Shown: positions 8,693 to 17,732, counted from the stretch's first letter. The stretch is DNA of 64,000 nt from Microbacterium murale (GCF_030815955.1 NZ_JAUSXK010000001.1:1240001-1304000), one strand, 5' to 3'. Notes: a model not told the origin generated them from the letters alone. Numbers and translations: made by a program.

Positions 8693-9152
8693 GCAATGGC
8701 GGCTTCGCACTGCGCGACTGCACGACCCCGAAGATCGCGGTCGTGATCGTCCCCAGCCAGCCGATGACGACGGCCGCCATCGCGGCGGCGAAGAAAATCG
8801 ATGACGCATCGCTGCTCATCCATCCCCACGTCGAGAGCACCGAGCCGAACGGAGGCGAGTCCCCGCCGTCGACGAGCGTGAACATCATGACCAGCAGCGC
8901 TCCCCAGGTCACCCAGCTCGCGACGTTGTACAGCACCCGCGTACTGCGGGCCGCCTTCGCGTCACGGTCGAAGAGCACGATGATCGGGGCGATGTACATC
9001 GCGATCACCACCAGCGGGCCGATGATCATGGCGACGAGCATCATCCACCCCATCGGCGCGCCAAGGAGCCCCCGCCCGAACACCACGAGCGCCGGCAGCA
9101 GCACAGGTGCTATCCACTGGAAGACACGGACGAACCGACCGGAGAGTCTCAT
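8679..9152 (-). CDS. Four-TM integral membrane protein, unknown function
   Basis: A 157-residue protein with four hydrophobic segments (about residues 9-28, 33-55, 75-95 and 120-142) and a negatively charged loop (DGGDSPPFG). No family is recognised. A longer open frame extends upstream, but the ATG at 9152 is preceded by a leaderless -10 box at the right distance, and the extension is arginine- and histidine-rich without family features. Confidence 0.7.
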   Translation of the reverse strand: MRLSGRFVRVFQWIAPVLLPALVVFGRGLLGAPMGWMMLVAMIIGPLVVIAMYIAPIIVLFDRDAKAARSTRVLYNVASWVTWGALLVMMFTLVDGGDSPPFGSVLSTWGWMSSDASSIFFAAAMAAVVIGWLGTITTAIFGVVQSRSAKPPLLSAP

Positions 9153-9159
9153 GCCGTCG

Positions 9160-9165
9160 ACCCTA
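9160..9165 (-). promoter_or_regulatory. Leaderless -10 box for the 9152 gene
   Basis: Read on the minus strand, TAGGGT stands 7 nt before the ATG at 9152. Confidence 0.5.
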
Positions 9166-9204
9166 TCGCCCCAGCGGTGCCGACCCAGCGCGAGAAGGAA
9201 GCTG

Positions 9205-9243
9205 CTGCATGAGAAGGCATCACGGAGAGCCCTTCTCATGCAG
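9205..9243 (-). terminator. Stem-loop downstream of clpB
   Basis: CTGCATGAGAAGG and its exact complement CCTTCTCATGCAG form a 13-bp stem with a 13-nt loop, 26 nt past the clpB stop. There is no T-run, so it may be an RNA-stabilising hairpin or a weak intrinsic terminator. Confidence 0.55.
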
Positions 9244-9269
9244 GAGATGCCGTCTCGCCCGCTGGCCGC

Positions 9270-11421
9270 CTATGCCGAGGTCAGCACCAGCCCCGAGCCG
9301 TCCGCGGCCACGTCGACCCGAACGGAGTCACCGTCGCGCACGCCGCCCGAGAGCAGGGCCGTCGCCAGCTTGTTCTGCACCTCGTTCGTGATGAGCCTGC
9401 GCAGCGGGCGCGCGCCGTACACCGGGTCGTATCCCCGTTCGGCGAGCCACGACCGTGCATCGGGCGTGACCGCGAGGGTGAGCCGGCGCTCGCGCAGCCG
9501 CGTGTGCAGCTGGTCGATCGCGAGCTCGACGATCTGGGCCAGGTCGTCCTCCGTGAGCGCCTGGAAGATCACGATGTCGTCGAGACGGTTCACGAACTCC
9601 GGCTTGAACGACTGACGCACCAGCGCCATGACGCTCTCGCGCTTGTCGTCGAGCGACAGCGTCGGATCGATGAGGATCGGCGAACCGAGGTTGGAGGTGA
9701 GGATCAGGATGACGTTCGAGAAGTCGACCGTGCGTCCCTGCCCGTCGGTCAGGCGACCGTCGTCCATGACCTGCAACAGCACGTCGAAGACCTCGGGGTG
9801 CGCCTTCTCCACCTCGTCCAGCAGTACGACGCTGTACGGGCGGCGACGGACCGCCTCGGTGAGCTGACCACCCTGCTCGTACCCGACATAGCCAGGAGGG
9901 GCACCGACAAGCCGCGAGACGGTGTGCTTCTCGCCGTACTCCGACATGTCGATGCGCACCATGGCGTGCTCGTCGTCGAACAGGAACTCGGCGAGCGCCT
10001 TGGCGAGCTCTGTCTTTCCCACGCCGGTCGGGCCGAGGAACAGGAACGATCCGGTCGGGCGGCCGGGGTCGCTGATACCCGCTCGGGAGCGGCGGACCGC
10101 ATCAGACACCGCCTGCACGGCATCCTTCTGCCCGATCAGGCGCTTGCCGAGCTCGGCCTCCAGGTGCAGCAGCTTCTCGGTCTCGCCCTGCAGCAGACGC
10201 CCGACGGGAATGCCGGTCCACGCCGCGATCACGCCCGCGATATCGGCTTCGGTGACCTGGTCGCCCACCATGCGATCCTCGCCGTCTTCGGACTCCTCCG
10301 ACTGCTCCGCCTCGATCAGCTCGCGCTCCAACGCGGGGATCTCGGCGTACAGCAGTCGCGACGCCTTCTCGAGATTGCCCTCGCGCTGTGCGCGTTCGGC
10401 GTCGCTGCGGGCAGCATCCAACCTGGTCTTGAGGTCGCCGACCTTGTTCAGCGAGGCACGCTCGCGCTCCCACCGCTCCTGCAGCTCGCCGAGGCGCGAC
10501 TGCTCGGAGGCGAGGTCCTCGCGCAGTGTGGCGAGACGCTCCTTCGAGGCGGCGTCCTTCTCCCTCTTGAGCGCGAGCTCTTCGAGCTTCAGCCGATCGA
10601 CATGACGGCGCAGCTCGTCGATCTCGACCGGGGCAGAGTCGATCTCCATGCGCAGTCGGGATGCGGCCTCGTCGATGAGGTCGATGGCCTTGTCCGGCAG
10701 CTGCCGGCTCGGGATGTACCGGTTGGAGAGGGATGCCGCGGCGACCAGCGCGCTGTCGGAGATCGCGACCTTGTGGTGCGCCTCGTAGCGTTCCTTGAGT
10801 CCGCGGAGGATCGCGATGGTGTCCTCGACCGAGGGCTCGCCGACGTAGACCTGCTGGAAACGGCGTTCGAGCGCGGCATCCTTCTCGATGAACTCGCGGT
10901 ACTCGTTCAGCGTCGTCGCGCCGATCAGCCGCAGCTCACCACGGGCGAGCATGGGCTTGAGCATGTTGGATGCTGCGACCGACCCCTCGCCTCCGCCCGG
11001 CACCCATGAGCGTGTGCAGCTCGTCGATGAACGTGATGACCTGGCCGTCGGACTCGGTGATCTCTTTGAGCACCTGCTTCAGGCGCTCCTCGAACTGACC
11101 GCGATACATGGCACCGGCGACGAGGGCGGAGATGTCGAGCGTGATGAGCTCTTTGTCCTTGAGGGACTCCGCGACGTCCCCCGCGACGATCCGCTGCGCC
11201 AATCCCTCCACGACGGCGGTCTTCCCGACACCTGGCTCGCCGATCAGCACGGGGTTGTTCTTCGTGCGGCGGGTGAGCACCTGGCTGACGCGCCTGATCT
11301 CACTGTCACGCCCGATCACCGGATCGAGCTTGCCCTGGCGGGCACGATCGGTCAGGTTGATGCCGAACTGCTCGAGGGCGGACTGCTGGTCGTCTTGCTG
11401 CGGCTGTGCGGGGTTGGTCAT
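9270..11421 (-). pseudogene. clpB: ClpB disaggregase lacking the N-domain, interrupted by a frameshift
   Basis: AAA+ chaperone that remodels aggregated proteins with DnaK. The 5' part (start 11421, ribosome site AGGAGG) encodes [21 protein letters not shown] NBD1 sequence with Walker [10 protein letters not shown] and Walker [13 protein letters not shown], then runs out of frame. The rest resumes one frame over at [17 protein letters not shown] and carries the coiled-coil M domain, second Walker [11 protein letters not shown] and Walker [11 protein letters not shown]. The break is at CCC 10996-10998 (GGG on the coding strand); one extra G restores a 716-residue protein. The N-terminal Clp_N repeat is missing by design: the protein starts directly before NBD1. 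A sequencing error is as likely as a true mutation. Confidence 0.9.
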
Positions 11422-11448
11422 CGTGTCCTCCTGGACTGCTCCTCTTCA

Positions 11449-11473
11449 AAGTTGAGTGGTGATGACTCAACTT
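11449..11473. promoter_or_regulatory. HAIR element (HspR operator) upstream of clpB
   Basis: AAGTTGAGT and ACTCAACTT flank a 7-nt spacer, matching the HspR-associated inverted repeat pattern CTTGAGT-N7-ACTCAAG apart from the outermost base pair. It lies 28 bp before the clpB start. A further half-site (CCTCAAC, 11476-11482) follows. It indicates heat-shock derepression of clpB. Confidence 0.85.
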
Positions 11474-11477
11474 TACC

Positions 11478-12680
11478 TCAACTGCGACTTTTATGCACAG
11501 CGTCCCAGATGGCACGAGCGACCTGGCGCTTCGATCCCTCGGCGGATGCGACGACCGCACCTTCGGCTCCGATGATCTCGATCGCATTGTCGGACTTCTC
11601 GAAGCCGTGCTCGGCATCCGCAAGGTTGACCGCGAGCAGATCGACACCCTTGCGCTCGCGCTTGCGACGGGCGCGCTCGCGCCGCTCTTCCGCATCGAGC
11701 AGGGTCTCAGCCGCGAAGGCCACGATCGTCTGCCCCTGCGGGCGGGACGCCGCGAGCCCCGCGACGATGTCGGCGTTCTCCACCAGCTCGATGCGGTCGA
11801 GGGGACCGCCCTCCTTGGTCAGCTTCTGATCCGACGCGTGGGCCGGCCGATAGTCTGCGACGGCGGCGGCCATGATCACGACATCAGCCGATGCCGCAGC
11901 ATCCGCCATCGCATCACCGAGCTGCGCAGCAGTGCCCACCGTGCGCACACGGATACGCGGATGCCGTGCCTCGGCGAGCACGTCGGCCGCGACGTTCGCG
12001 GCGACCAACTCGACATCGGCGCCGCGCTCTGCGGCTTCGGCGGCGAGCGCCATGCCCTGCCTTCCACTCGAGCGATTGCCGAGGAAGCGCACCGGATCGA
12101 TCGGCTCGCGCGTTCCCCCTGCCGAGACGACCACCCGCAGTCCCGCGAGATCCTGCGGGCCGAGCAGCGCGAGGGCGGCGTCGACGATCTCCTCCGGTTC
12201 GAGCATCCGCCCCGGACCCGAATCTCCACCTGTCAGCTCTCCGTCACCGGGACCGAGGACGTTGACCCCGCGCTCGCGCAGGGTCTGGATATTCGCCTGA
12301 GTGGCCGGATGCCGCCACATCTCGGTGTGCATCGCGGGGGCGATCGCCACCGGAGCGGTTGTCGCCAGCAGGGTCGTGCCCAGCAGGTCGTCGGCGAGCC
12401 CCGCGGTCATCTTCGCGATCGTATTCGCGGTGGCGGGGGCGACGATCACCAGCTCTGCCGCCTGTCCGAGCGCGACGTGACGCACCTTCGCCACGTCGTC
12501 ATGCACGCTCGTCGTGACAGGGTTGCGGCTGATCGCCTCCCAGGTCGGCGCGCCGACGAAGCGCAGCGCATCCTCGGTGGGGATCACGGTGACCTCGTGG
12601 CCCGCCTTGATGAGCAGTCGAACCAGATGAACGGTCTTGTACGCGGCGATGCCGCCAGTGACTCCGACGACGATGTTCAT
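11478..12680 (-). CDS. coaBC: CoaBC, phosphopantothenoylcysteine decarboxylase / phosphopantothenate-cysteine ligase
   Basis: Bifunctional coenzyme A biosynthesis enzyme (400 residues). The N-terminal flavin-dependent decarboxylase (CoaC) shows VVGVTGGIAAYKTVHLVR and the PAMHTEMW block. The C-terminal ligase (CoaB) starts near residue 185 with VVVSAGGTREPIDPVRFLGN, RSSGRQG, and the later MAAAVADYRP segment. Start ATG at 12680. It is upstream of clpB in the same direction, but the HAIR site between them suggests clpB has its own promoter. Confidence 0.95.
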   Translation of the reverse strand: MNIVVGVTGGIAAYKTVHLVRLLIKAGHEVTVIPTEDALRFVGAPTWEAISRNPVTTSVHDDVAKVRHVALGQAAELVIVAPATANTIAKMTAGLADDLLGTTLLATTAPVAIAPAMHTEMWRHPATQANIQTLRERGVNVLGPGDGELTGGDSGPGRMLEPEEIVDAALALLGPQDLAGLRVVVSAGGTREPIDPVRFLGNRSSGRQGMALAAEAAERGADVELVAANVAADVLAEARHPRIRVRTVGTAAQLGDAMADAAASADVVIMAAAVADYRPAHASDQKLTKEGGPLDRIELVENADIVAGLAASRPQGQTIVAFAAETLLDAEERRERARRKRERKGVDLLAVNLADAEHGFEKSDNAIEIIGAEGAVVASAEGSKRQVARAIWDAVHKSRS

Positions 12681-12757
12681 GCTTCGATTCTGCCCTGTGT
12701 CGACTCAGCGGGGGCAGCCGATGCGAATCGATCCGTGACGACGGGAGCGCGAAAGCG

Positions 12758-12763
12758 TAACGT
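12758..12763 (+). promoter_or_regulatory. Leaderless -10 box for the POT transporter
   Basis: TAACGT stands 8 nt before the ATG at 12772. Confidence 0.4.
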
Positions 12764-12771
12764 GGCGGGAT

Positions 12772-14251
12772 ATGAGCACTCCTCCTCCTGCTTCCTCGAC
12801 GCCCGCCGCCGGGTCCGCAGACAAGGGCTTCTTCGGCCACCCTCGCGCGCTCGCCCATGTCTTCGGCGTGGAGATGTGGGAGCGGTTCAGCTTCTACGGC
12901 ATGCAGGGCATCCTGCTCATCTACCTCTACTACTCCGTCGCAGACGGCGGCCTCGGCATGCCCGAGACGGTGGCGGCCGGCGTCGTCGGCGCGTATGGGC
13001 GGTGCCGTCTACCTGTCGACGATCCTCGGTGCATGGATCGCCGACAGACTGCTCGGGGCGGAGCGCGTGCTCTTCTTCAGCGCGATCGTCATCGTGATAG
13101 GACACGTCACACTGGCGCTGCTCCCCGGGTTCGTCGGCGTCGGCGTGGGTCTCGTCCTCGTGGCCATCGGCTCCGGCGGGCTGAAGGCGACCGCGACCTC
13201 GGTCGTCGGCACGCTCTACTCCCCAGACGACACCCGCCGCGACGGCGGCTTCTCGCTCTTCTACCTCGGCATCAATCTCGGCGGATTCCTCGGCCCGCTG
13301 TTGACAGGACTGCTGCAGTCGACGCTCGGCTTCCATTGGGGCTTCGGGCTCGCCGCGGTCGGGATGACCGCGGGTCTCGTGCAGTACTCGTTCGGTCGGC
13401 GCGGCCTTCCGAAAGAAGCGGGGGCGGTGCCGAATCCACTTCCCAGACGCGGGTATCCGCTCGTCGGAGGTATCGCGGCGGCAGCCCTGGTCCTCATCGT
13501 CGTGCTCGTCCTCGTCGGCGTGATCCGCGCCGACAACCTCGCCCTCGTCGTCATCATCACGGTCATCGCCGCGACGATCGCGTACTTCACCGTGATCCTC
13601 AGCAGTCAGAGAGTCACCCCCGTCGAGCGCAGCCGCGTGTGGGCATTCGTACCGCTGTTCCTCACCTCTGTCGCGTTCTGGTCGCTGTACCAGCAGCAGT
13701 TCACGGTGCTCACCGTCTATTCCGACAAGCGCCTGAACCGTGACCTCTTCGGCTGGGAGATGCCGGTGTCATGGGTGCAGTCGATCAACCCGGTGTTCAT
13801 CATCGTGCTCTCTGGCGTCTTCGCCTGGCTCTGGACGCGCCTCGGCGATCGCCAGCCGTCGACGCCGGTGAAGTTCGCCCTCGGCGCGATCATCATGGGC
13901 GGCGCCTTCCTGCTGTTCCTGCCCTTCGCCGGGGGTGGCGAGAACTCGACGCCGATGCTGGCGATCATCGGCATCCTGTTCGCCTTCACCGTCGCCGAGT
14001 TGCTGCTCTCGCCCGTTGGCTTGTCCGTGACGACGAAACTCGCCCCGCAGGCATTCCACACGCAGATGGTGGCCCTGTTCTTCCTGTCCGTGTCGCTCGG
14101 CACCGCATTGGCCGGTCAGCTCGCGACCTTCTACGACCCGACCAACGAGGTTCCGTACTTCCTCACGCTCGGGCTCATTGCGGCAGCGGTCGGCGTCGCC
14201 CTGCTGCTCGCAGCCAAGCCCGTCCTGCGCCTCATGAAGGGCGTGCGGTAA
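12772..14251 (+). pseudogene. POT-family (proton-dependent) peptide transporter, frameshifted
   Basis: Major facilitator of the POT/PTR family importing di- and tripeptides with protons. The first 75 codons carry the family signature WERFSFYGMQGILLIYLYY and then leave frame; from 13000 onward GGAVYLSTILGAWIADRLLG and the remaining TM segments continue in the next frame. The break is in GGG 12997-12999; removing one G gives a continuous 492-residue protein, the usual POT length. The three-base signature FYLGINLGGFLGP (second POT motif) is intact. Either a sequencing slip or an inactivating mutation; the sequence context is nearly the same as in clpB. Confidence 0.88.
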
Positions 14252-14275
14252 GCGTCCGGCGGGCCCGGCACTCGC

Positions 14276-14899
14276 TCAGAGAGCCGCGACGTCGAGCGAA
14301 AGCGCCACGTGCGGGGGGAGCGGCGCGGCTGCACTGGCGCGGAAGGATTGCAGCAGATAACCCGTCAGCCGCCGCGACGCCGCGGGCGCCGCGTCTCCGG
14401 CGCCCGCACGAACTCCCGAGTTCGCGAGCAGGATCAGCATCAGGTCAGACGTCGAGAAATCGGCCCTGAGGTCGCCGGACTCCTTCGCGCGGCGAGTCAG
14501 CTCGGCGAAGGTCGATTCGGCGTGGTCGCGCAGCGCACCGAAATCCGACGTGCCGGGGAGTGCCGAAACGAGCGCAGCGGAGAACCCCCGGTCGTGCGCC
14601 TGCATCTCGCACACCTCCTCGATCACCCGGCAGAACGCACGCCACGGATCAGGATCGGCGAGTGCATCGTCGAGCATTCCAACGCACTCCCCCATCGGAG
14701 CGGCGAACGACTCGGCGACGAGATCGCCCTTCGAGGGGAAGTGTCGATACAACGTGGCGACGCCGAGCCCCGCGCGCCGGGCGACCGCGCTCATCGACAC
14801 CCCCAGGCCCTGATCCCTGAACGCCTGCCGTGCGACTTCGAGAAGCTGCGCGTGATTCGCGGCGGCATCCGCGCGCAACCGAGTCGATTTCGTGGTCAT
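14276..14899 (-). CDS. TetR-family repressor of the adjacent MDR oxidoreductase gene
   Basis: DNA-binding repressor of 207 residues. The N-terminal helix-turn-helix region reads LGVSMSAVARRAGLGVATLYRHFPSKGDL (in parts), typical of TetR; the C-terminal ligand domain is unassigned. It is divergent from the reductase gene at 14957, and a perfect palindrome lies in the 57-bp gap, so it probably controls itself and that gene. A TAAAGT box sits 6 nt before its ATG, suggesting a leaderless mRNA. It is not placed like a phenylacetate repressor. Confidence 0.9.
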   Translation of the reverse strand: MTTKSTRLRADAAANHAQLLEVARQAFRDQGLGVSMSAVARRAGLGVATLYRHFPSKGDLVAESFAAPMGECVGMLDDALADPDPWRAFCRVIEEVCEMQAHDRGFSAALVSALPGTSDFGALRDHAESTFAELTRRAKESGDLRADFSTSDLMLILLANSGVRAGAGDAAPAASRRLTGYLLQSFRASAAAPLPPHVALSLDVAAL

Positions 14900-14905
14900 G
14901 CTCTC

Positions 14906-14911
14906 ACTTTA
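14906..14911 (-). promoter_or_regulatory. Leaderless -10 box for the 14899 tetR gene
   Basis: On the minus strand TAAAGT lies 6 nt before the ATG, adjoining the palindromic operator. Confidence 0.5.
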
Positions 14912-14913
14912 CG

Positions 14914-14939
14914 CGAAACGGAGTGGTCGCTCCGTTTCG
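14914..14939. promoter_or_regulatory. Perfect palindromic TetR operator
   Basis: The arms CGAAACGGAG and CTCCGTTTCG are exact complements separated by TGGTCG. The site lies between the divergent tetR and oxidoreductase starts and next to both probable -10 regions, so one bound dimer or dimer pair could block both. Confidence 0.8.
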
Positions 14940-14956
14940 GATGTTAGACATGAAGC

Positions 14957-15901
14957 ATGACTTCAGATTCCATGCGTCTGGCCAGCTACGACAGGTACGG
15001 ACCAGCGGACGTGCTCCACGAAGTGACCGGGCCGCTCCCCCGCGTGCGACCAGGAGAAGTGTTGATCAGGGTCCGTGCGCTCTCGGTCAACGGCGGCGAG
15101 TTGGCGATGCGAGCAGGACGACTGCGGCCGTTCAGCGGCAATCGATTCCCCAAGCAGGTCGGGCTCGACGTCGTGGGTGACGTCGTCGATCCGGGTGCAT
15201 CCCGATTCGCCGTCGGCGACCTCGTCTGGGGCATCGGAGGGATGCCCCTCTCCACAGCAGCAGAATATGCAGCCATCCGCCCCGATCGGCTCGGCCTGGT
15301 CCCGGATGGACTGGATGCGGTACAGGCCGCAGCACTCCCCGCGGGCACGACCGCGATCACCGCGCTCCGCGACAAGGCAGCCCTGGCGCCCGGCGAGCGA
15401 CTGCTGGTGCGCGGGGCGACGGGCGGAGTCGGATACGTCGCCGTCCAACTCGGCAAGGCGATGGGCGCCCACGTGACCGGCCTGGCGAGCGCGCCCAATC
15501 TCGATCTCGTGCGAGAACTGGGCGCGGACGAAGCGATCGACTACCGCCACCCCGGCGAGCTGGGGCAGTTCGACGTCATACTCGACACGGTCGGCACCGA
15601 TCTGGCCGCGTTCCGGCGCCTGCTGGCCCCCGACGGTCGGATGGTCGCGATCTCGTTCGACCTCGACCACCCAGTTCGCTCTCTCGGATACATCGCTGCG
15701 AACTCGGTTCGGCGCACTCGCTGGGCACGATTCTTCAGCGGCGATCCGAAGACTCCGCTCTTCGCTGAACTGGGCAGGTGGGTCTCCGCCGGCGCGATCC
15801 GCCCGCAGGTCGATCGCGTGTTCCCACTGTCGGACATCGCCGGAGCCCATCGCGCGTTGGAGCGCGGAGGCGTCCGCGGCAAGGTCGTGATCGAGATCTG
15901 A
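14957..15901 (+). CDS. Quinone-oxidoreductase-like MDR protein (zinc-free alcohol dehydrogenase superfamily)
   Basis: NADPH-dependent reductase of 314 residues. The N-terminal GroES-like domain has PGEVLIRVRALSVNGGEL and GLDVVGDVV; the Rossmann domain has the LVRGATGGVGYVAVQLGKAMGA nucleotide loop (about 150-170). Zinc-ligand cysteines of true alcohol dehydrogenases are missing. Substrates of such enzymes are usually electrophilic ketones or quinones, consistent with an inducible detoxification role under the divergent TetR regulator. A GTTAGACAT stretch upstream may hold its -10. An ATG at 14950 is out of frame. Confidence 0.88.
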   Translation: MTSDSMRLASYDRYGPADVLHEVTGPLPRVRPGEVLIRVRALSVNGGELAMRAGRLRPFSGNRFPKQVGLDVVGDVVDPGASRFAVGDLVWGIGGMPLSTAAEYAAIRPDRLGLVPDGLDAVQAAALPAGTTAITALRDKAALAPGERLLVRGATGGVGYVAVQLGKAMGAHVTGLASAPNLDLVRELGADEAIDYRHPGELGQFDVILDTVGTDLAAFRRLLAPDGRMVAISFDLDHPVRSLGYIAANSVRRTRWARFFSGDPKTPLFAELGRWVSAGAIRPQVDRVFPLSDIAGAHRALERGGVRGKVVIEI

Positions 15902-15907
15902 GCACAT

Positions 15908-15925
15908 CGGGTGGCCGCCCACCCG
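15908..15925 (+). terminator. Short GC hairpin after the MDR gene
   Basis: CGGGTGG and CCACCCG form a 7-bp perfect stem with the loop CCGC, 6 nt past the stop. There is no T-run. Confidence 0.45.
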
Positions 15926-15941
15926 TGGTCGGAAGCACACC

Positions 15942-15947
15942 TAGACT
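15942..15947 (+). promoter_or_regulatory. Leaderless -10 box for the NRDE gene
   Basis: TAGACT is 7 nt before the GTG at 15955 and fixes that codon as start, leaving Cys as residue 2. Confidence 0.6.
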
Positions 15948-15954
15948 GGGTCGC

Positions 15955-16659
15955 GTGTGCACCGTCGTGATCGATGTCGCTGAGCCAGGAGGGTCGCGGC
16001 TTCTCGCGATCCGCGATGAAGATCCGGAGCGCGCATGGGATCCGCTCGGCGCATGGTGGCCGGAGCGCTATCCGGGAGTGATCGGGATCCGTGATCGCCG
16101 GGCGGGCGGTGCATGGCTTGCAGCGGACCGGAGCGCCGGACGTCTTGCCGTGCTGCTGAACCGGGCAGACACCCTCGACCTCCCCGAGGACCAGGTGCTC
16201 AGCCGTGGCAGCCTCGCGCTGGAATCCGTCGCCGGTCGCTCACCGACGGCGCCGTTGCGGATGCACGGATTCAATCTTCTCGAGGTCGGGCCGGATGCTG
16301 CGCGCGTGCTGTCGTGGGACGGTGAGAGGCTGAGTGAGACGCCGGTGCCGACGGGCGTGCATATGATCGCGCATGACGGGCTCGACGACCCTGCCACAGC
16401 CCGCATCGCCCGGTGGCTGCCGGAGTTCAGAGCCCATGCAGCCGAGTCGGACGACTGGGAAGCCGAGTGGGTCGAGGTACTTGCGGCATCCGCTGCGCTC
16501 GATCCCACAGATGACGCGGCGATCATCAGGGACAACCGTCCGCACGGCTATCCGACGCAATCGCTCCTGTACTGCCTGGCGGCGATCGGTCACACGGGGC
16601 TCGACGTGCGCGAGGCAGACCTGGCCGCGCCGGGCCATTGGTCGCGCCCCGGAGACTGA
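15955..16659 (+). CDS. NRDE-family protein (TANGO2/DUF833-like)
   Basis: A 234-residue protein of the NRDE family, named for a conserved Asn-Arg-Asp-Glu motif; here the related segment reads AIRDEDPERAW. The family begins with Met-Cys-Thr, and the GTG chosen here gives exactly MCTVVIDV, so the cysteine would be exposed as an N-terminal residue as in Ntn-type hydrolases (inference). The later conserved HGFNLLEV and RPHGYPTQSLLY segments fit the family. The precise reaction is not known. Convergent with the GlxA-type regulator 11 nt downstream. Confidence 0.85.
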   Translation: MCTVVIDVAEPGGSRLLAIRDEDPERAWDPLGAWWPERYPGVIGIRDRRAGGAWLAADRSAGRLAVLLNRADTLDLPEDQVLSRGSLALESVAGRSPTAPLRMHGFNLLEVGPDAARVLSWDGERLSETPVPTGVHMIAHDGLDDPATARIARWLPEFRAHAAESDDWEAEWVEVLAASAALDPTDDAAIIRDNRPHGYPTQSLLYCLAAIGHTGLDVREADLAAPGHWSRPGD

Positions 16660-16670
16660 GCGGGTCAGGG

Positions 16671-17636
16671 TCAGGCAGCGGGTTCGTCCACGCATGCGAA
16701 CTTCGCGCGGTACGCGGTCGGCGTCGTCGCCAGCACCCGTGAGAAGTTCTGCCGCAGCACCGCCGCAGAACCGAAGCCGCACTCGACGGCGATCGCGTCC
16801 AGACCCAGATCGGAGCGCTCGAGCAGTCGCTGCGCGTGGATGATGCGCTGCCTGGCCAGCCACGACGCCGGCGTCGCGCCGTGCTCGGCCTTGAAACGCC
16901 GCGCGAACGTGCGCGGCGACATGTGCGCACGCGACGCGAGTTGATCGACGGTCAGTTCCTCGCGGAGATTTCCGATCGCCCACTCGGTGACAGCGACGAG
17001 CGAATCGGTCTGCGCAACGGGCAGCGGCCGATCGATGTACTGCGCCTGGCCGCCGTCGCGCTGCGGCGGCACGACCATGCGACGCGCGACGCGGTTGGTG
17101 AGTTCAGCGCCGATCTCCTGCCGCAGCAGGTAAAGGCAGGCGTCGAGACCGGCCGCCGTGCCCGCGCTCGTGATGATGCGGCCGTCCTGGACGAACAGCA
17201 CGTCGGGATCGACGTCTATCTGCGGATACATCGACGCCATCACGTCGGCGTACATCCAGTGCGTCGTCGCACGGCGACCATCGAGCACGCCCGCCTGCGC
17301 GATGACGAACGACCCGCTGCAGATGGTGAGCAGCCACGCCCCTCTGGCATCCGCATCGCGCACGACCTCGAGAACACGAGGGTCAGTGTCGCCCCACCAC
17401 TCGCGCGGAATCGGGCAGACCACGACGAGATCGGCCTCGTACGCGAAGGAGAGGTCATCCTCGACGTTGATGGAGAAGCCGATCTTCGAGGTCACTTTGC
17501 CCGGATCGGCGGTGACGACGCGGAAGTCGAAGTTCGGCACGCCGTCATCCGTACGATCGAGGCCGAACGCTTCGCAGGCGACGCCGAACTCGAAGGGGGC
17601 GAACCCGTCTTGGACGATACAGGCGACAGTCTTCAT
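16671..17636 (-). CDS. GlxA-family transcriptional regulator (DJ-1/PfpI domain plus AraC HTH)
   Basis: Regulator of 321 residues. Residues 1-170 form a class I glutamine amidotransferase-like (DJ-1/PfpI) domain with the nucleophile-elbow cysteine in LLTICSGSFVIAQAG, here probably a ligand sensor. Residues about 215-315 form an AraC-type double helix-turn-helix ending in AVECGFGSAAVLRQNFSRV and TPTAYRAKF. Targets are unknown; the divergent small membrane gene at 17746 is a candidate. Confidence 0.92.
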   Translation of the reverse strand: MKTVACIVQDGFAPFEFGVACEAFGLDRTDDGVPNFDFRVVTADPGKVTSKIGFSINVEDDLSFAYEADLVVVCPIPREWWGDTDPRVLEVVRDADARGAWLLTICSGSFVIAQAGVLDGRRATTHWMYADVMASMYPQIDVDPDVLFVQDGRIITSAGTAAGLDACLYLLRQEIGAELTNRVARRMVVPPQRDGGQAQYIDRPLPVAQTDSLVAVTEWAIGNLREELTVDQLASRAHMSPRTFARRFKAEHGATPASWLARQRIIHAQRLLERSDLGLDAIAVECGFGSAAVLRQNFSRVLATTPTAYRAKFACVDEPAA

Positions 17637-17666
17637 GAGCGCTCCTTCGACGTGGATCCTGATGAC

Positions 17667-17708
17667 GCCAGTTTGGCAGTTTTTCGATGATCTATGTCGA
17701 TTCTGCCA
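17667..17708. promoter_or_regulatory. Candidate operators in the GlxA/small-protein divergent region
   Basis: Two overlapping symmetries lie in the 109-bp gap: GCCAGTTTGGC (17667-17677) and a spaced pair TGGCAG (17674-17679) with CTGCCA (17703-17708). Either could bind the adjacent AraC-type regulator; the evidence is symmetry and position only. Confidence 0.35.
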
Positions 17709-17732
17709 CTCGTGACGTTAAAGCACCATACG

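Noticed and set aside
9504..11009. 501-codon open frame opposite clpB
   Set aside because: Composition follows the antisense of the clpB reading frame and no family motif is present.
14276..14899. TetR gene as the paa repressor PaaR
   Set aside because: It faces the MDR gene across its own operator, which differs in sequence from the paaA palindrome.
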